A stretch of DNA of 64,000 nt from Flavobacterium branchiicola (GTDB taxonomy: Bacteria > Bacteroidota > Bacteroidia > Flavobacteriales > Flavobacteriaceae), in the NCBI RefSeq assembly GCF_018383905.1, contig NZ_JAGYWA010000007.1, positions 256,059 to 320,058 of the forward strand, given 5' to 3'. Below are positions 1 to 10,995 of the stretch, piece by piece (the stretch's first letter is position 1; every line of letters begins with the position of its first letter). Below the pieces are notes generated by a model that worked only from the letters and a program-made list of their open reading frames with translations, ran no database searches and was not told where the DNA came from. A program made the position numbers and the translations under genes.

Positions 1-524
1 AGTTGTTTACTGCCGATTTGTTGCGTGTGGATAAAACAACAATGGCTCACGGATTGGAAGCCAGAATTCCGTTTTTAGATAAAGATTTCTTAGATGTTGC
101 GATTCGAATTAAAACCGAAGAAAAACAACCAAAGAATTATGACGGAATCGAAAAATATATTTTAAGAAAAGCATTTGATACACCGGAAGATCCGTATTTG
201 CCGTCAGAGATTTTATGGCGCCAGAAAGAGCAATTTTCAGATGGAGTAGGTTATAACTGGATTGATGAATTAATAGAATATTGTTCGTCTCAGGTTTCAG
301 ATGAGCAAATGGCCGGAGCTGCTGCAGAATTTCCATATAATTCACCTGCGACAAAAGAAGCATACTTGTTCCGATCTATTTTTCATAAATTTTATCCACA
401 GGTTAGTGCTGCTCAAACAGTACGTAAATGGATTCCGAAATGGCAGGATAATCAAGATCCGAGCGGAAGAGCAAATGCTGCACACGTAAAAGCCGGAACT
501 GAAAGATCAAAATCTACAGTATAA
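1..524 (+). CDS. asnB: Asparagine synthase (glutamine-hydrolysing), C-terminal part, cut by window edge
   Basis: This is the C-terminal end of the synthetase domain of AsnB, which makes asparagine from aspartate, glutamine and ATP in the cytoplasm. The frame is open from the first bases, so the glutaminase domain and most of the ATP-pyrophosphatase domain lie upstream of the window. The segment MAHGLEARIPFLD is the typical AsnB signature, followed by YILRKAF and a LP.EILWR.KEQFSDGVGY stretch seen in long bacterial and eukaryotic AsnB proteins. The protein ends at a TAA at 522-524, and a clear terminator follows about 25 bases later, so it is the last gene of its transcript. The family call is firm. 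The true start cannot be seen. Confidence 0.93.
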   Translation, partial: LFTADLLRVDKTTMAHGLEARIPFLDKDFLDVAIRIKTEEKQPKNYDGIEKYILRKAFDTPEDPYLPSEILWRQKEQFSDGVGYNWIDELIEYCSSQVSDEQMAGAAAEFPYNSPATKEAYLFRSIFHKFYPQVSAAQTVRKWIPKWQDNQDPSGRANAAHVKAGTERSKSTV

Positions 525-548
525 AAAATAAAGATTAAAATTTTAAGA

Positions 549-577
549 AGCACTCCAATTTGGGGTGCTTTTTTTTT
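549..577 (+). terminator. Intrinsic terminator after asnB
   Basis: An 8-bp stem (AGCACTCC / GGGGTGCT, one G-U pair) with a 5-base loop is followed by eight T residues. It lies 25 bases after the asnB stop codon. Confidence 0.85.
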
Positions 578-701
578 AGAATTAAGTAAAAGAAGATTTG
601 TCTTATTCTGTCTAAAATAAAACTTTTAGAGGATTTAGGTTTGTTTATATTTTTTATCGAGTTTTCTGTTGTAAAAGAGCTTTAAAAACCGAAAATATCT
701 T

Positions 702-784
702 GTCTAGCCCCAATAGAAGCGGCATCCTTTTGTGGTTCCCGATAACTATCGGGATGCCACAAAAGATATAGCGGATAGCGGGAC
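702..784 (+). ncRNA. Putative structured RNA/repeat, flavo-1-like, copy 1
   Basis: The flanks (TAGCCCC.ATAGAAGCGGCATCC on the left, AGATATAGCGGATAGCGGGA on the right) are shared almost exactly with a second copy at 55021-55118. The stem between them differs in sequence but pairs in both copies: here CTTTTGTGG with CCACAAAAG, capped by a second hairpin TCCCGATA/TATCGGGA at 737-754. Conserved flanks with a covarying stem suggest a structured RNA or a mobile palindromic element. It resembles the flavo-1 RNA class of flavobacteria as I remember it, but this was not checked against Rfam. The strand is assigned only by analogy. Confidence 0.45.
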
Positions 785-1000
785 AAAATGTGTAATGAAA
801 ACAGAAATTGATGCTTCAAAATTAAAATATAATAAAGATGATTTTTGTAAAAGCAGCAATTGATGGAATAAGAGATAAAGGGTTAAAGTAATCTCATCTT
901 GTAAAGGGGAAATCTTATTGTGTAAATAGATTCAGTTTTTAATTTTCTAAAAGTAAGTTAATAGGAGATTATTGTATTTAAGAAAAATACTATATTTGAT

Positions 1001-1008
1001 TACCAAGA
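1001..1008 (+). promoter_or_regulatory. -7 promoter element for the M16 peptidase gene
   Basis: TATATTTG matches the Bacteroidota -7 consensus TAnnTTTG and lies 20 bases before the ATG at 1029. No TTG is at the ideal distance upstream, so only the -7 half is supported. Confidence 0.5.
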
Positions 1009-1028
1009 ATAACTAAATAACATAATTT

Positions 1029-3764
1029 ATGAGAAACCTTTTAATGAGTGGAATTTTGTGCTGCTCGCTGGCAGCAATGAATTCAGTTTATGCCCAAAAA
1101 AAACCTGAACTACCCAAATACATTACAAATGTTGAAGGAATTAAAGAATATTCATTAAATAATGGATTAAAAGTTCTTTTAATTCCGGATGCTTCACAAA
1201 GCAATATGATTGTAAATATTGTCTACAACGTAGGCTCCAGAAATGAAGGCTATGGAGAAAAAGGGATGGCTCATTTACTGGAGCATATGCTTTTTAAAAG
1301 TACCAAAAATTTAGGCGACATAAAAAAAATGCTTTCAGACAAAGGTGGAAATGCAAATGGAACTACCTGGTACGATCGTACAAATTATTATGAAATATTT
1401 CCATCAAGTGACGAGAACTTAAAATGGAGTCTTGAAATGGAAGCAGATCGAATGATTAATGCCACGATTCTGCAAACTGATCTTGATAAAGAATTTTCCG
1501 TGGTAAGAAATGAATTTGAAATTGGCGAAAATAATCCTGATGGCGTTTTGCAGGAAAGAATTATTTCGACTGCTTATTTATGGCATAATTACGGAAATAG
1601 TACAATTGGAAGCAAAGAAGATATTGAGCGCGTAAAAGCGAACAGACTTCGTGTTTTTTATGAAAAATATTATCAGCCGGACAATTCTACTTTAGTGATC
1701 GCTGGTAAGTTTGATGAGAAAAAAGCATTGCAATATGTAGGGCAGTATTTTGCTGTAATTCCGAAACCTAAAAGAGTTTTAGATAAAACCTACACCATTG
1801 AGCCTGCGCAGGACGGAGAGAAATTTGTTGAACTGAAAAGAGCAGGTGACAGTAAAAATGTTGGAGCTCTTTATCATACTGCTCCGTATGCCGATAAAGA
1901 TTATGCAGCAATTGATGCTTTGGCAGAAATTTTAACCGCAGATCCATCGGGATATTTGTATAAATCTTTGGTAGAAACTCAAAAAGTATCCAGCATATAT
2001 TATTGGCAACCAACGGTGCGTGATGCAAGTTTTATGTATTTTGGAGTTGCGGTTCCAAATACTAAAGATATTAAAGCGACCGAGGATATTGTAAGAGCAG
2101 AGCTGGATAAAATTGCGACAACAAAATACACCGATGAGGATGTTAGCAGAGCTAAGGCAAAAATTATCAAACAAATTGAAGATGTAAAAAACAATACCAT
2201 TTCATATGCCATTAATATTACAGAAGTTATAGGATCTGGGGATTTCAGACTTGGTTATTTATATCGTGATACGGTAGAAAAATTGACTAAAGAAGATATT
2301 CAGAGAGTAGCTGAAAAATATTTTAGAAGCAATAATAGAACAGTAGGTGTATTTATTCCTTCAAAAGAAGAAGCAAGAGTTAAATCTGTTGAATATACTG
2401 ATGAACAGATAGCAGCGATCACTAAAGATTACAAAGGAAAAGCTTTAGAAAAAGAAGCCGCTCCTTTTGAGGCTTCGATTAAAAATCTAAAACAAAACTT
2501 AACAGAAGGAAAGTTAAGTAATGGTGTGAAATACGGACTAATTAAAAAAGAAATCAAAGGAGGAAAGGTTCAGGCAAACTTTAAATTTCCTGTAAGTAAT
2601 GAGAAAGAATTAGCAGGAAAAGTTGATACAGGCGGGATTTTGGCTCAATTGCTAACAACCGGAACTACAACAAGAACAAAAGAGCAAATTCAGGATCGAT
2701 TAGATCAGTTAAAATCAAGTATTAACTTTAATTTTTCAAGACAAATCCTTTCGGTTAATATTGCTACTTATAAAGATAGTTTTAAAGAAGTGATGGAGAT
2801 TTTAGGAGATTTGTTGGTTAATTCTACTTTTCCCGAAAATGAACTGAATAAAACAATTACAGAATATAATACGTATCTCGAATCTAATCTGAATGATCCA
2901 CAAACAATTGCAGTTACTGAAATTGCAAGACAAACTGGAAATTATAGTAGAGAGAGTATTTTTTATACGCCTACAATTTCAGAGCAAATAGAGGCTTTTA
3001 AAAAGATAAAACAGAAGGAGATAGTCGATTTTTATAAAAATATCTTAGGAGGGAATAACGGGGTAGGAAGTGTAGTTGGAGATCTGGATGCTAAAACAAC
3101 AGCTCAGATTTTGGAAAATACTTTTGGAAAATGGAATTCAAAATCAAAATATGAATTAGCTAAACCAACTTATTTTGAAACCAGTAAACTAGATAAAGAT
3201 TATAGTACTCCGGATAAGGAAAATGCTATAGCGCTGGGAAAAATAAATTTTAAAATGGATCGTAATAGTCCTGATTATCCTGCATTTGTGATGGCTAACG
3301 AAATTCTGGGCAGTGGAGGTTTCTTAAGTGCGCGTATTCCGATGCGATTGAGAGAAAAAGAAGGGATAAGTTATGGAGCGGGATCTTTTATAGAGGTGCC
3401 ACTAACAAATGATGTTGCTTTTTGGGAATATTATGCATTGCTAAATCCTACAAAGAAAAATGCTGTTGAGGTAGCTGTTAAAGAAGAAATTTCAAAGGCT
3501 TTAAAAGATGGATTTACCGCTGAGGAATTAAAATCTAATTTGGTTAGCTGGCAAAATGAGAGAAAAACAAGATTAGGAAGCGATGATACTTTAATGAATT
3601 TGGTTAATACATATTTGCAGTTCAATGTTCCTTTAGAAGATTATGATGATCTTGAAAACAAAGTAAAAGCTCTAAAAGTTGAAGAAGTTAATACTGCATT
3701 GAGAAAGTATTTAAGTTTAGATAAAATGACTTCGATTTATGCAGGTGATTTTAATAAGAAATAA
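1029..3764 (+). CDS. M16 family zinc metallopeptidase (two-domain, insulinase/pitrilysin-like)
   Basis: A 911-residue exported peptidase. Residues 1-22 form a signal peptide ending in VYAQ, so it acts in the periplasm or at the outer membrane. The inverted zinc motif HLLEH is at 82-86, with the third ligand Glu162 (in VVRNEFE) 75 residues later, as expected for family M16. The second half (from about residue 500) repeats the fold but lacks HxxEH, matching the usual active plus inactive half arrangement in one chain. It stands alone, with a TATATTTG promoter element upstream and a terminator downstream. The substrate is not predictable; related enzymes degrade small peptides and presequences. 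Confidence 0.92.
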   Translation: MRNLLMSGILCCSLAAMNSVYAQKKPELPKYITNVEGIKEYSLNNGLKVLLIPDASQSNMIVNIVYNVGSRNEGYGEKGMAHLLEHMLFKSTKNLGDIKKMLSDKGGNANGTTWYDRTNYYEIFPSSDENLKWSLEMEADRMINATILQTDLDKEFSVVRNEFEIGENNPDGVLQERIISTAYLWHNYGNSTIGSKEDIERVKANRLRVFYEKYYQPDNSTLVIAGKFDEKKALQYVGQYFAVIPKPKRVLDKTYTIEPAQDGEKFVELKRAGDSKNVGALYHTAPYADKDYAAIDALAEILTADPSGYLYKSLVETQKVSSIYYWQPTVRDASFMYFGVAVPNTKDIKATEDIVRAELDKIATTKYTDEDVSRAKAKIIKQIEDVKNNTISYAINITEVIGSGDFRLGYLYRDTVEKLTKEDIQRVAEKYFRSNNRTVGVFIPSKEEARVKSVEYTDEQIAAITKDYKGKALEKEAAPFEASIKNLKQNLTEGKLSNGVKYGLIKKEIKGGKVQANFKFPVSNEKELAGKVDTGGILAQLLTTGTTTRTKEQIQDRLDQLKSSINFNFSRQILSVNIATYKDSFKEVMEILGDLLVNSTFPENELNKTITEYNTYLESNLNDPQTIAVTEIARQTGNYSRESIFYTPTISEQIEAFKKIKQKEIVDFYKNILGGNNGVGSVVGDLDAKTTAQILENTFGKWNSKSKYELAKPTYFETSKLDKDYSTPDKENAIALGKINFKMDRNSPDYPAFVMANEILGSGGFLSARIPMRLREKEGISYGAGSFIEVPLTNDVAFWEYYALLNPTKKNAVEVAVKEEISKALKDGFTAEELKSNLVSWQNERKTRLGSDDTLMNLVNTYLQFNVPLEDYDDLENKVKALKVEEVNTALRKYLSLDKMTSIYAGDFNKK

Positions 3765-3830
3765 ACAGAGAATTATTTTTTGAGTTTTAGATGTTGATTA
3801 AGCTTCTGAAATTTTAAAAAGAGTCAAATA

Positions 3831-3876
3831 AAAATCCGAAACAACATCTTTCTTGTTTGTTTCGGATTTTGCTTTT
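3831..3876 (+). terminator. Intrinsic terminator after the M16 peptidase
   Basis: A 12-bp perfect stem (AAAATCCGAAAC / GTTTCGGATTTT) with a 16-base loop is followed by GC and six Ts. It lies 67 bases after the stop codon. Confidence 0.8.
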
Positions 3877-4016
3877 TTAACAGAAATTGGGATTTTATTT
3901 TTTTTTGAATGCTAATTTTTGGAATTTGGAATTTATTTTTTGATTTTTCACACAATTGTGTTAATAACTTAAGTGCTTTAAACAGGATTTTAAGACATAT
4001 ATAGTCTGCGTTTTTA

Positions 4017-4024
4017 TATATTTG
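4017..4024 (+). promoter_or_regulatory. -7 promoter element for gyrB
   Basis: TATATTTG fits TAnnTTTG exactly. The gyrB ATG follows 40 bases later, after an AT-rich leader. No clear -33 TTG was seen. Confidence 0.5.
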
Positions 4025-4039
4025 CGTGTTAGACAATAA

Positions 4040-6004
<1,965 letters not shown>

Positions 6005-6018
6005 TAAAATGCAACATT

Positions 6019-6064
6019 CAATTCGTTTAATTGTTTAGATTTACTTAAACGATTAAACGAATTG
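6019..6064. repeat. Hairpin of GTTTAATC-type octamer repeat between gyrB and mdh
   Basis: Two 19-base arms (6019-6037 and 6046-6064) are complementary at 18 positions and separated by only 8 bases. The arms are made of the octamer-like motif CGTTTAAT that recurs upstream of cysS and valS. It may serve as the gyrB terminator, although no T-run follows. Confidence 0.7.
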
Positions 6065-6113
6065 TTGATTTAAAACATAAACAAATTAATTAATAACCGA
6101 TAAAGTATAAAAT

Positions 6114-7046
6114 ATGAAAGTTACTATTGTAGGAGCAGGAAATGTTGGAGCTACCTGTGCGGATGTTATTTCTTATAGAGGAATTGCAAGCGAAGTAGTG
6201 TTGTTGGATATTAAAGAAGGTTTTGCCGAAGGTAAAGCGTTGGATATTATGCAATGTGCAACAAATACAGGTTTTAATACCAAAGTATCTGGTGTAACCA
6301 ATGATTATTCTAAAACTGCCGGAAGTGATGTAGTAGTGATTACATCAGGAATTCCAAGAAAACCAGGAATGACACGCGAAGAATTAATAGGTATAAATGC
6401 AGGAATTGTAAAAACAGTTGCTGAAAATGTATTGAAACATTCTCCAAACACTATAATTGTTGTAGTTTCTAATCCAATGGATACTATGACTTATTTAGCT
6501 TTAAAAGCAACAGGATTACCAAAAAATAGAATTATAGGTATGGGAGGAGCTTTAGATAGTTCTCGTTTTAGAACTTATCTTTCTCTAGCTTTAGATAAAC
6601 CAGCAAACGATATTTCTGCTATGGTTATTGGAGGTCACGGTGATACTACAATGATTCCATTAACTCGTTTGGCATCTTATAACGGAATTCCGGTAAGTGA
6701 GTTCCTTTCAGAAGAGGTGTTGCAAAAAGTTGCAGCAGATACAATGGTAGGAGGAGCAACGCTTACAGGTTTGCTTGGAACTTCAGCATGGTATGCTCCA
6801 GGAGCTTCTGTAGCATATTTAGTTGATAGTATTTTGAACGATCAAAAGAAAATGATTGCTTGTTCTGTATTCGTAGAAGGTGAATATGGTCAAAACGATA
6901 TATGTATAGGTGTACCTTGTATAATTGGTAAAAACGGAGTAGAAGAAATTTTAGATATTCAGTTAAACGATAACGAGAAGGCTTTGTTCGCTAAAAGCGC
7001 CGATGCTGTTCGCGGTATGAATGATGCTCTAAAGGCTATTTTATAA
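6114..7046 (+). CDS. mdh: Malate dehydrogenase
   Basis: NAD-dependent malate dehydrogenase (310 residues) of the LDH-like MDH group. It interconverts malate and oxaloacetate in the citric acid cycle. The N-terminal Rossmann motif GAGNVGATCA is at residues 7-16 and the acidic residue of VLLDIKEG binds the NAD ribose. The substrate-binding arginines lie in the GIPRKPGMTREEL loop, and the catalytic His is in VIGGHGDTTMIP. The Arg in the specificity loop (PRKPGMTR) points to malate rather than lactate. It follows gyrB after a repeat hairpin and is closed by a strong terminator, so it is probably transcribed alone. Confidence 0.96.
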   Translation: MKVTIVGAGNVGATCADVISYRGIASEVVLLDIKEGFAEGKALDIMQCATNTGFNTKVSGVTNDYSKTAGSDVVVITSGIPRKPGMTREELIGINAGIVKTVAENVLKHSPNTIIVVVSNPMDTMTYLALKATGLPKNRIIGMGGALDSSRFRTYLSLALDKPANDISAMVIGGHGDTTMIPLTRLASYNGIPVSEFLSEEVLQKVAADTMVGGATLTGLLGTSAWYAPGASVAYLVDSILNDQKKMIACSVFVEGEYGQNDICIGVPCIIGKNGVEEILDIQLNDNEKALFAKSADAVRGMNDALKAIL

Positions 7047-7070
7047 TAACAATTTTCGTAAAAAAAGAAA

Positions 7071-7098
7071 AAGGCTGCACTTTTGCAGTCTTTTTTTT
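7071..7098 (+). terminator. Intrinsic terminator after mdh
   Basis: A 7-bp stem (GGCTGCA / TGCAGTC, one G-U) with a 4-base loop is followed by eight Ts, 25 bases after the mdh stop. Confidence 0.85.
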
Positions 7099-7118
7099 GA
7101 GATTAATTAATAAATATA

Positions 7119-7149
7119 TTGCTTAATCATTTCGAGAATTATATATTTG
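7119..7149 (+). promoter_or_regulatory. Bacteroidota-type promoter for secDF
   Basis: TTG at 7119-7121 and TATATTTG at 7142-7149 are separated by 20 bases, close to the TTTG/N19/TAnnTTTG consensus for the primary sigma factor of this phylum. The predicted transcript would have a leader of about 120 bases before the secDF ATG at 7277. Confidence 0.65.
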
Positions 7150-7276
7150 CTCGGTTTAAAAAAAATGTTGTAATTCGTGATCTCGATTTTTTAGTTTTAA
7201 AAACTCATGTCAGGGCTTATTTTATGGGAATTTAAAGCAAAAACAAACAATAAAACATAATTAATTTTTAGTAATA

Positions 7277-10249
7277 ATGCAGAATAAAGGACTTATTAAA
7301 TTTTTCGCAATTCTATTTGCATTGGTAAGTATTTACCAACTATCCTTCACTTTTGTGGCAAATAGTGTCAAAAGTGAAGCTAAGGCTTTTGCAGGAGACA
7401 ATCCTGATAAAGAGCTAAAATATTTAGATTCTATTGGTAAAGAAAAAGTGTTTAATCTTGGTTTTACGGATTTTACTTACAATGAAGTAAAAAACAAACA
7501 ACTAAACAAAGGTCTTGACTTAGAAGGAGGAATTAACGTAATTCTTCAAATTTCTATTAAAGACGTTTTAAAAGGATTAGCAAATAATTCTAAGAACCCA
7601 GTATTTAATAAATCATTAGCTGATGCAACTGCAAACTTAGAAGGAAACAAAACGTATTTAAATAAGTTTTTTGAAGCTTTTGAGGCTAACTCAAACGGAA
7701 CTGTAAAATTGGCTTCGCCAGATATCTTTGCAAACAGAGGTTTACAAGGAGAAGGTGGAATTGATTTTCAAATGTCTGATGCACAAGTTCAAAAAGTAAT
7801 TAAGAAAAAAGTTGATGAGTCTGTTGAAAGTGCTTATAAAGTATTAAGAGAGCGTATTGACAAATTTGGAGTAACACAACCTAATATTCAAAAATTAGGA
7901 GAAACAGGAAGAATCTTAGTTGAGCTTCCAGGTGCTAAAGATGTTGACAGAATTAAAAAATTATTGGGAGGTAAAGCTCAATTAGAGTTTTGGGAAACTT
8001 TCAAAATTGAAGAAATTGGTAACTTCTTAGTAGCTTCTAATGAGGCTTTGAAGAAAACTGAAGTTAAGAAAACAGAAACTAAAACTGTTGCTAAAGATTC
8101 ATTGAATGCATTATTAACTGATGCAAAAGATTCTGTAGATACTAAAAAAGGAAACAATCCATTATTTGACAAAATGATCGGTCAGGGTGGTGGACCAGTT
8201 TTAGGTTATTTTGCTCCTAAAGATACTGCTACTGTAAATGCTTATTTCAAAAGAGCAGATATTAGAATTTTATTAGGTTCAGACCAACACAATGCAAAAT
8301 TTGTTTGGAGTAAACCAACTACTTTAAAAGATGCTAAAGGAAAAGAAGTTGAAGCAGTAGAATTATACGCTTTAAAAGGTAACAGAGACAATGTTCCTGC
8401 TATGAGCGGTGGAGTTGTTACTGATGCAAAAGATACTTTTGACCAATTAGGTAAACCAGCTGTTTCTATGCAAATGAACAGTCAGGGTGCTAAAGTGTGG
8501 GAAGAATTAACAGGAAGAGCATTCTCTCAAAAAGGATATATCGCTATTGTTTTAGATGATATCGTTTATTCTGCTCCTGGAGTTACTAGCGGACCAATCG
8601 CTGGAGGAAGATCTGAAATTACAGGTTCTTTTGATGTTGCTGAAACTAAAGATTTAGCTAACGTATTAAATGCAGGTAAATTACCAGCTTCTGCAGATAT
8701 TATTCAATCAACTGTTGTTGGACCATCTTTAGGTCAGGCTGCAATTGATGCAGGTACAGTTTCTTCTGTATTAGGATTTTTATTAGTTTGTTTATGGATG
8801 GTATTCTATTATGGTAAAGCGGGTTGGTATGCTAACCTTGCGTTATTATTAAACTTACTTTTCTTGTTTGGAATTATGGCAAGTTTTGGTTTTGTATTGA
8901 CATTACCAGGTATTGCAGGTATCGTATTAACATTAGGTACGGCAGTAGATGCAAACATTATTATATTTGAAAGAGCAAAAGAAGAATTACGTGAAGGTAA
9001 ATCATTATCTGAGGCTGTTGTAGCATCTTACGGATGGCACGGAGCAATGCGTTCTATTATTGATGCAAACGTAACACACGTTTTAACTGGAGCGATCTTG
9101 TTTATTTTTGGAACAGGACCAATTAAAGGTTTTGCTTTAACTTTATTAATTGGTATCGTAACTTCATTGTTTACATCAATCTTTATTGCAAGAATTTTTA
9201 TTGACAGAAATATTGCTGGAAAAGCTGATTTGACTTTCTGTACAAACATTACTAAAAACTGGTTTACAAACTTCCACTTTGATTTCATTAAAATCAAAAA
9301 ATTCACTTATATCTTCTCTTCTATTGTAACAGTAGTAAGTTTAGTTTCTATCTTCTTCGTTAACGGATTAGATGAAGGTGTAGATTTTGTTGGAGGAAGA
9401 ACATTCCAGGTTAAATTTGAAAAACCAGTTGATGCAACAGTTATTTCTGATGAATTATCAACTGCTTTCGGAACTCCGGTTGAAGCTAAAGTATTAGGTG
9501 ATGATGATCAGTTGAAAATCACAACTAAATACAAAATTAAAGAAGACGGTGTTGCAATTGACGAAGAAGTGAATCAAAAGTTATACAAAGCTTTAGAGAA
9601 ATATTTCCCTAATGTTACTTATGAGAAATTTATAAATTCTTTTGATGGTAAAACTGTTGGAGTTGTACAACAATCTAAAGTTGGAGCTTCTATCTCTGAA
9701 GATATTAAAACAAATTCATACTGGGCAGTTCTTGGTGCGATGGCAGTTATTTTCTTATACTTAATGGTTTCTTTCCGTAAATGGCAATATTCATTAGGTG
9801 CGATTGCAGCTGTTGCGCATGACGTAATCTTTGTATTAGGAATCTACTCTTTATGTTATAAATTCATGCCTTTCCATATGGAAATGGATCAGCACTTTAT
9901 CGCTGCAATTCTTACAGTTATCGGTTATTCTATGAATGATACTGTAATTGTATTTGACAGGGTGAGAGAGTTTATCATCGGTAACCGTAAAGGTAGCTTT
10001 GAAGATATCGTAAACGCTTCTATCAATACTACATTATCAAGAACATTGAATACATCATTGATGATGATCATCGTATTATTAACGATGTTTATCTTTGGTG
10101 GAGAATCAATCAGAGGATTTATCTTTGCTATGTTAATTGGTATTGTTGTAGGTACTTATTCTTCATTATTTATCGCTACACCAGTATTGGTTGATACGAT
10201 TTCAAGTGATGAAAAACATAATATCGAAGACAAACACAATAAAGCTTAA
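7277..10249 (+). CDS. secDF: Protein translocase subunit SecDF (fused)
   Basis: A 990-residue fusion of SecD and SecF. It is an inner-membrane RND-like motor that uses the proton gradient to help pull proteins through SecYEG on the periplasmic side. After one N-terminal membrane segment come the SecD motif LNKGLDLEGGINVILQ, a large periplasmic part (to about residue 490) and five membrane helices carrying GTAVDANIIIFERAKEEL. The SecF half starts near residue 650 with FVNGLDEGVDFVGGR and ends with a second helical bundle including SMNDTVIVFDRVREF. Fusion of the two is usual in Bacteroidota. A good promoter precedes the gene and a perfect terminator follows it. Confidence 0.96.
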   Translation: MQNKGLIKFFAILFALVSIYQLSFTFVANSVKSEAKAFAGDNPDKELKYLDSIGKEKVFNLGFTDFTYNEVKNKQLNKGLDLEGGINVILQISIKDVLKGLANNSKNPVFNKSLADATANLEGNKTYLNKFFEAFEANSNGTVKLASPDIFANRGLQGEGGIDFQMSDAQVQKVIKKKVDESVESAYKVLRERIDKFGVTQPNIQKLGETGRILVELPGAKDVDRIKKLLGGKAQLEFWETFKIEEIGNFLVASNEALKKTEVKKTETKTVAKDSLNALLTDAKDSVDTKKGNNPLFDKMIGQGGGPVLGYFAPKDTATVNAYFKRADIRILLGSDQHNAKFVWSKPTTLKDAKGKEVEAVELYALKGNRDNVPAMSGGVVTDAKDTFDQLGKPAVSMQMNSQGAKVWEELTGRAFSQKGYIAIVLDDIVYSAPGVTSGPIAGGRSEITGSFDVAETKDLANVLNAGKLPASADIIQSTVVGPSLGQAAIDAGTVSSVLGFLLVCLWMVFYYGKAGWYANLALLLNLLFLFGIMASFGFVLTLPGIAGIVLTLGTAVDANIIIFERAKEELREGKSLSEAVVASYGWHGAMRSIIDANVTHVLTGAILFIFGTGPIKGFALTLLIGIVTSLFTSIFIARIFIDRNIAGKADLTFCTNITKNWFTNFHFDFIKIKKFTYIFSSIVTVVSLVSIFFVNGLDEGVDFVGGRTFQVKFEKPVDATVISDELSTAFGTPVEAKVLGDDDQLKITTKYKIKEDGVAIDEEVNQKLYKALEKYFPNVTYEKFINSFDGKTVGVVQQSKVGASISEDIKTNSYWAVLGAMAVIFLYLMVSFRKWQYSLGAIAAVAHDVIFVLGIYSLCYKFMPFHMEMDQHFIAAILTVIGYSMNDTVIVFDRVREFIIGNRKGSFEDIVNASINTTLSRTLNTSLMMIIVLLTMFIFGGESIRGFIFAMLIGIVVGTYSSLFIATPVLVDTISSDEKHNIEDKHNKA

Positions 10250-10270
10250 TTTAAAGCTTATCTTAAATAG

Positions 10271-10303
10271 AAAAAGATCCAGTGAAAACTGGATCTTTTT
10301 TTT
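10271..10303 (+). terminator. Intrinsic terminator after secDF
   Basis: A perfect stem (AAAAAGATCCAGT / ACTGGATCTTTTT) with a GAAA loop runs directly into a T-tract. It sits about 20 bases after the secDF stop. Confidence 0.9.
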
Positions 10304-10327
10304 ATATTTAAAATTCAAAAGTTAGCT

Positions 10328-10942
10328 ATGGTGAAAAAGGTACTTTTCTGTTTAATATTATTCCTGGTCGTATTGCAAGTAAAAGCGCAATATAAAAAGG
10401 AAAATTTTAGACTTGGAGTGGGGTACGGATTTGGGAGTGAATTTAGTAACAAAGACTATACTTTTGAAAATCATTTTTACAAAATGCAATTGTATTATGT
10501 CTTGAAGAAAACAAAGCATTTTCAGTATGAAATTTTGGTTCAGCCTGAAATTAATTTTGCCAAACATCAATTATTGAATTTTTACTTTGTTAAGCCAGAG
10601 GTACCAAATTTTGAAGAGAAAAGAACGGAGTATACTAAATTAAAGGATATTCGGGAATATGTCTTAAATGTTGGATTTTTAGTTAGAAAACCTTTTAATG
10701 AAACCTATTCGGTTTATGTTCTGGGAAGTGTAGGACCTATGATTACAGATACCGAAACAGAAAGAATGTCTAATGGATTTGCCTTTGCTGATGTTTTGGC
10801 TCTTGGGTTTAGTGTAAATGTAAAAAAGCTGCAATTTGATGTGCGACCATCAATAAGACACGTTTCAAATGCTGGATTGACAAGTGATAATGCGGGTTAT
10901 AATACTAAAAATATAGAGTTTGGTATTTTATATCAGCTATAA
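10328..10942 (+). CDS. Acyloxyacyl hydrolase / PagL-like lipid A deacylase family outer-membrane protein
   Basis: A 204-residue exported protein with a signal peptide ending in VKAQ (residues 1-20) and alternating beta strands typical of a small outer-membrane barrel. Near the C-terminus the motif IRHVSNAGL matches the HxSNAG catalytic signature of PagL (lipid A 3-O-deacylase), in which His and Ser act as base and nucleophile. The protein ends in an aromatic/hydrophobic strand (NIEFGILYQL), as in barrels. If active it would remove an acyl chain from lipid A in the outer membrane. The overall similarity outside the motif is not obvious by eye, so the enzymatic call is moderate. It is monocistronic, between two hairpin terminators. 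Confidence 0.65.
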   Translation: MVKKVLFCLILFLVVLQVKAQYKKENFRLGVGYGFGSEFSNKDYTFENHFYKMQLYYVLKKTKHFQYEILVQPEINFAKHQLLNFYFVKPEVPNFEEKRTEYTKLKDIREYVLNVGFLVRKPFNETYSVYVLGSVGPMITDTETERMSNGFAFADVLALGFSVNVKKLQFDVRPSIRHVSNAGLTSDNAGYNTKNIEFGILYQL

Positions 10943-10944
10943 AA

Positions 10945-10975
10945 AAAAGCCCAATATTTAAAATATTGGGCTTTT
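10945..10975. terminator. Bidirectional terminator between convergent genes
   Basis: A stem of about 12 bp (AGCCCAATATTT / AATATTGGGCT) is flanked by A-run and T-run on the two sides. It lies between the stop of the PagL-like gene (+) and the stop of lgt (-) and can serve both. Confidence 0.85.
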
Positions 10976-10995
10976 GTATTTTGTAGGCTTTTTTA

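Larger units (their letters stand above)
525..1028. other. Intergenic region with a structured repeat and possible gene debris
   Basis: This gap of about 500 bases holds the asnB terminator, a structured element at 702-784 and a -7 promoter element at 1001-1008. Between 795 and 890 short open stretches occur (for example one starting at 795 that reads MKTEIDASKLKYNKDDF and then stops). They could be the remains of a small gene but are too short to assign. Nothing else is recognisable. Confidence 0.5.

Noticed and set aside
795-890. Small gene in the gap after asnB
   Set aside because: The open stretches are shorter than 25 codons and broken by stops, with no recognised family. At best they are gene debris.
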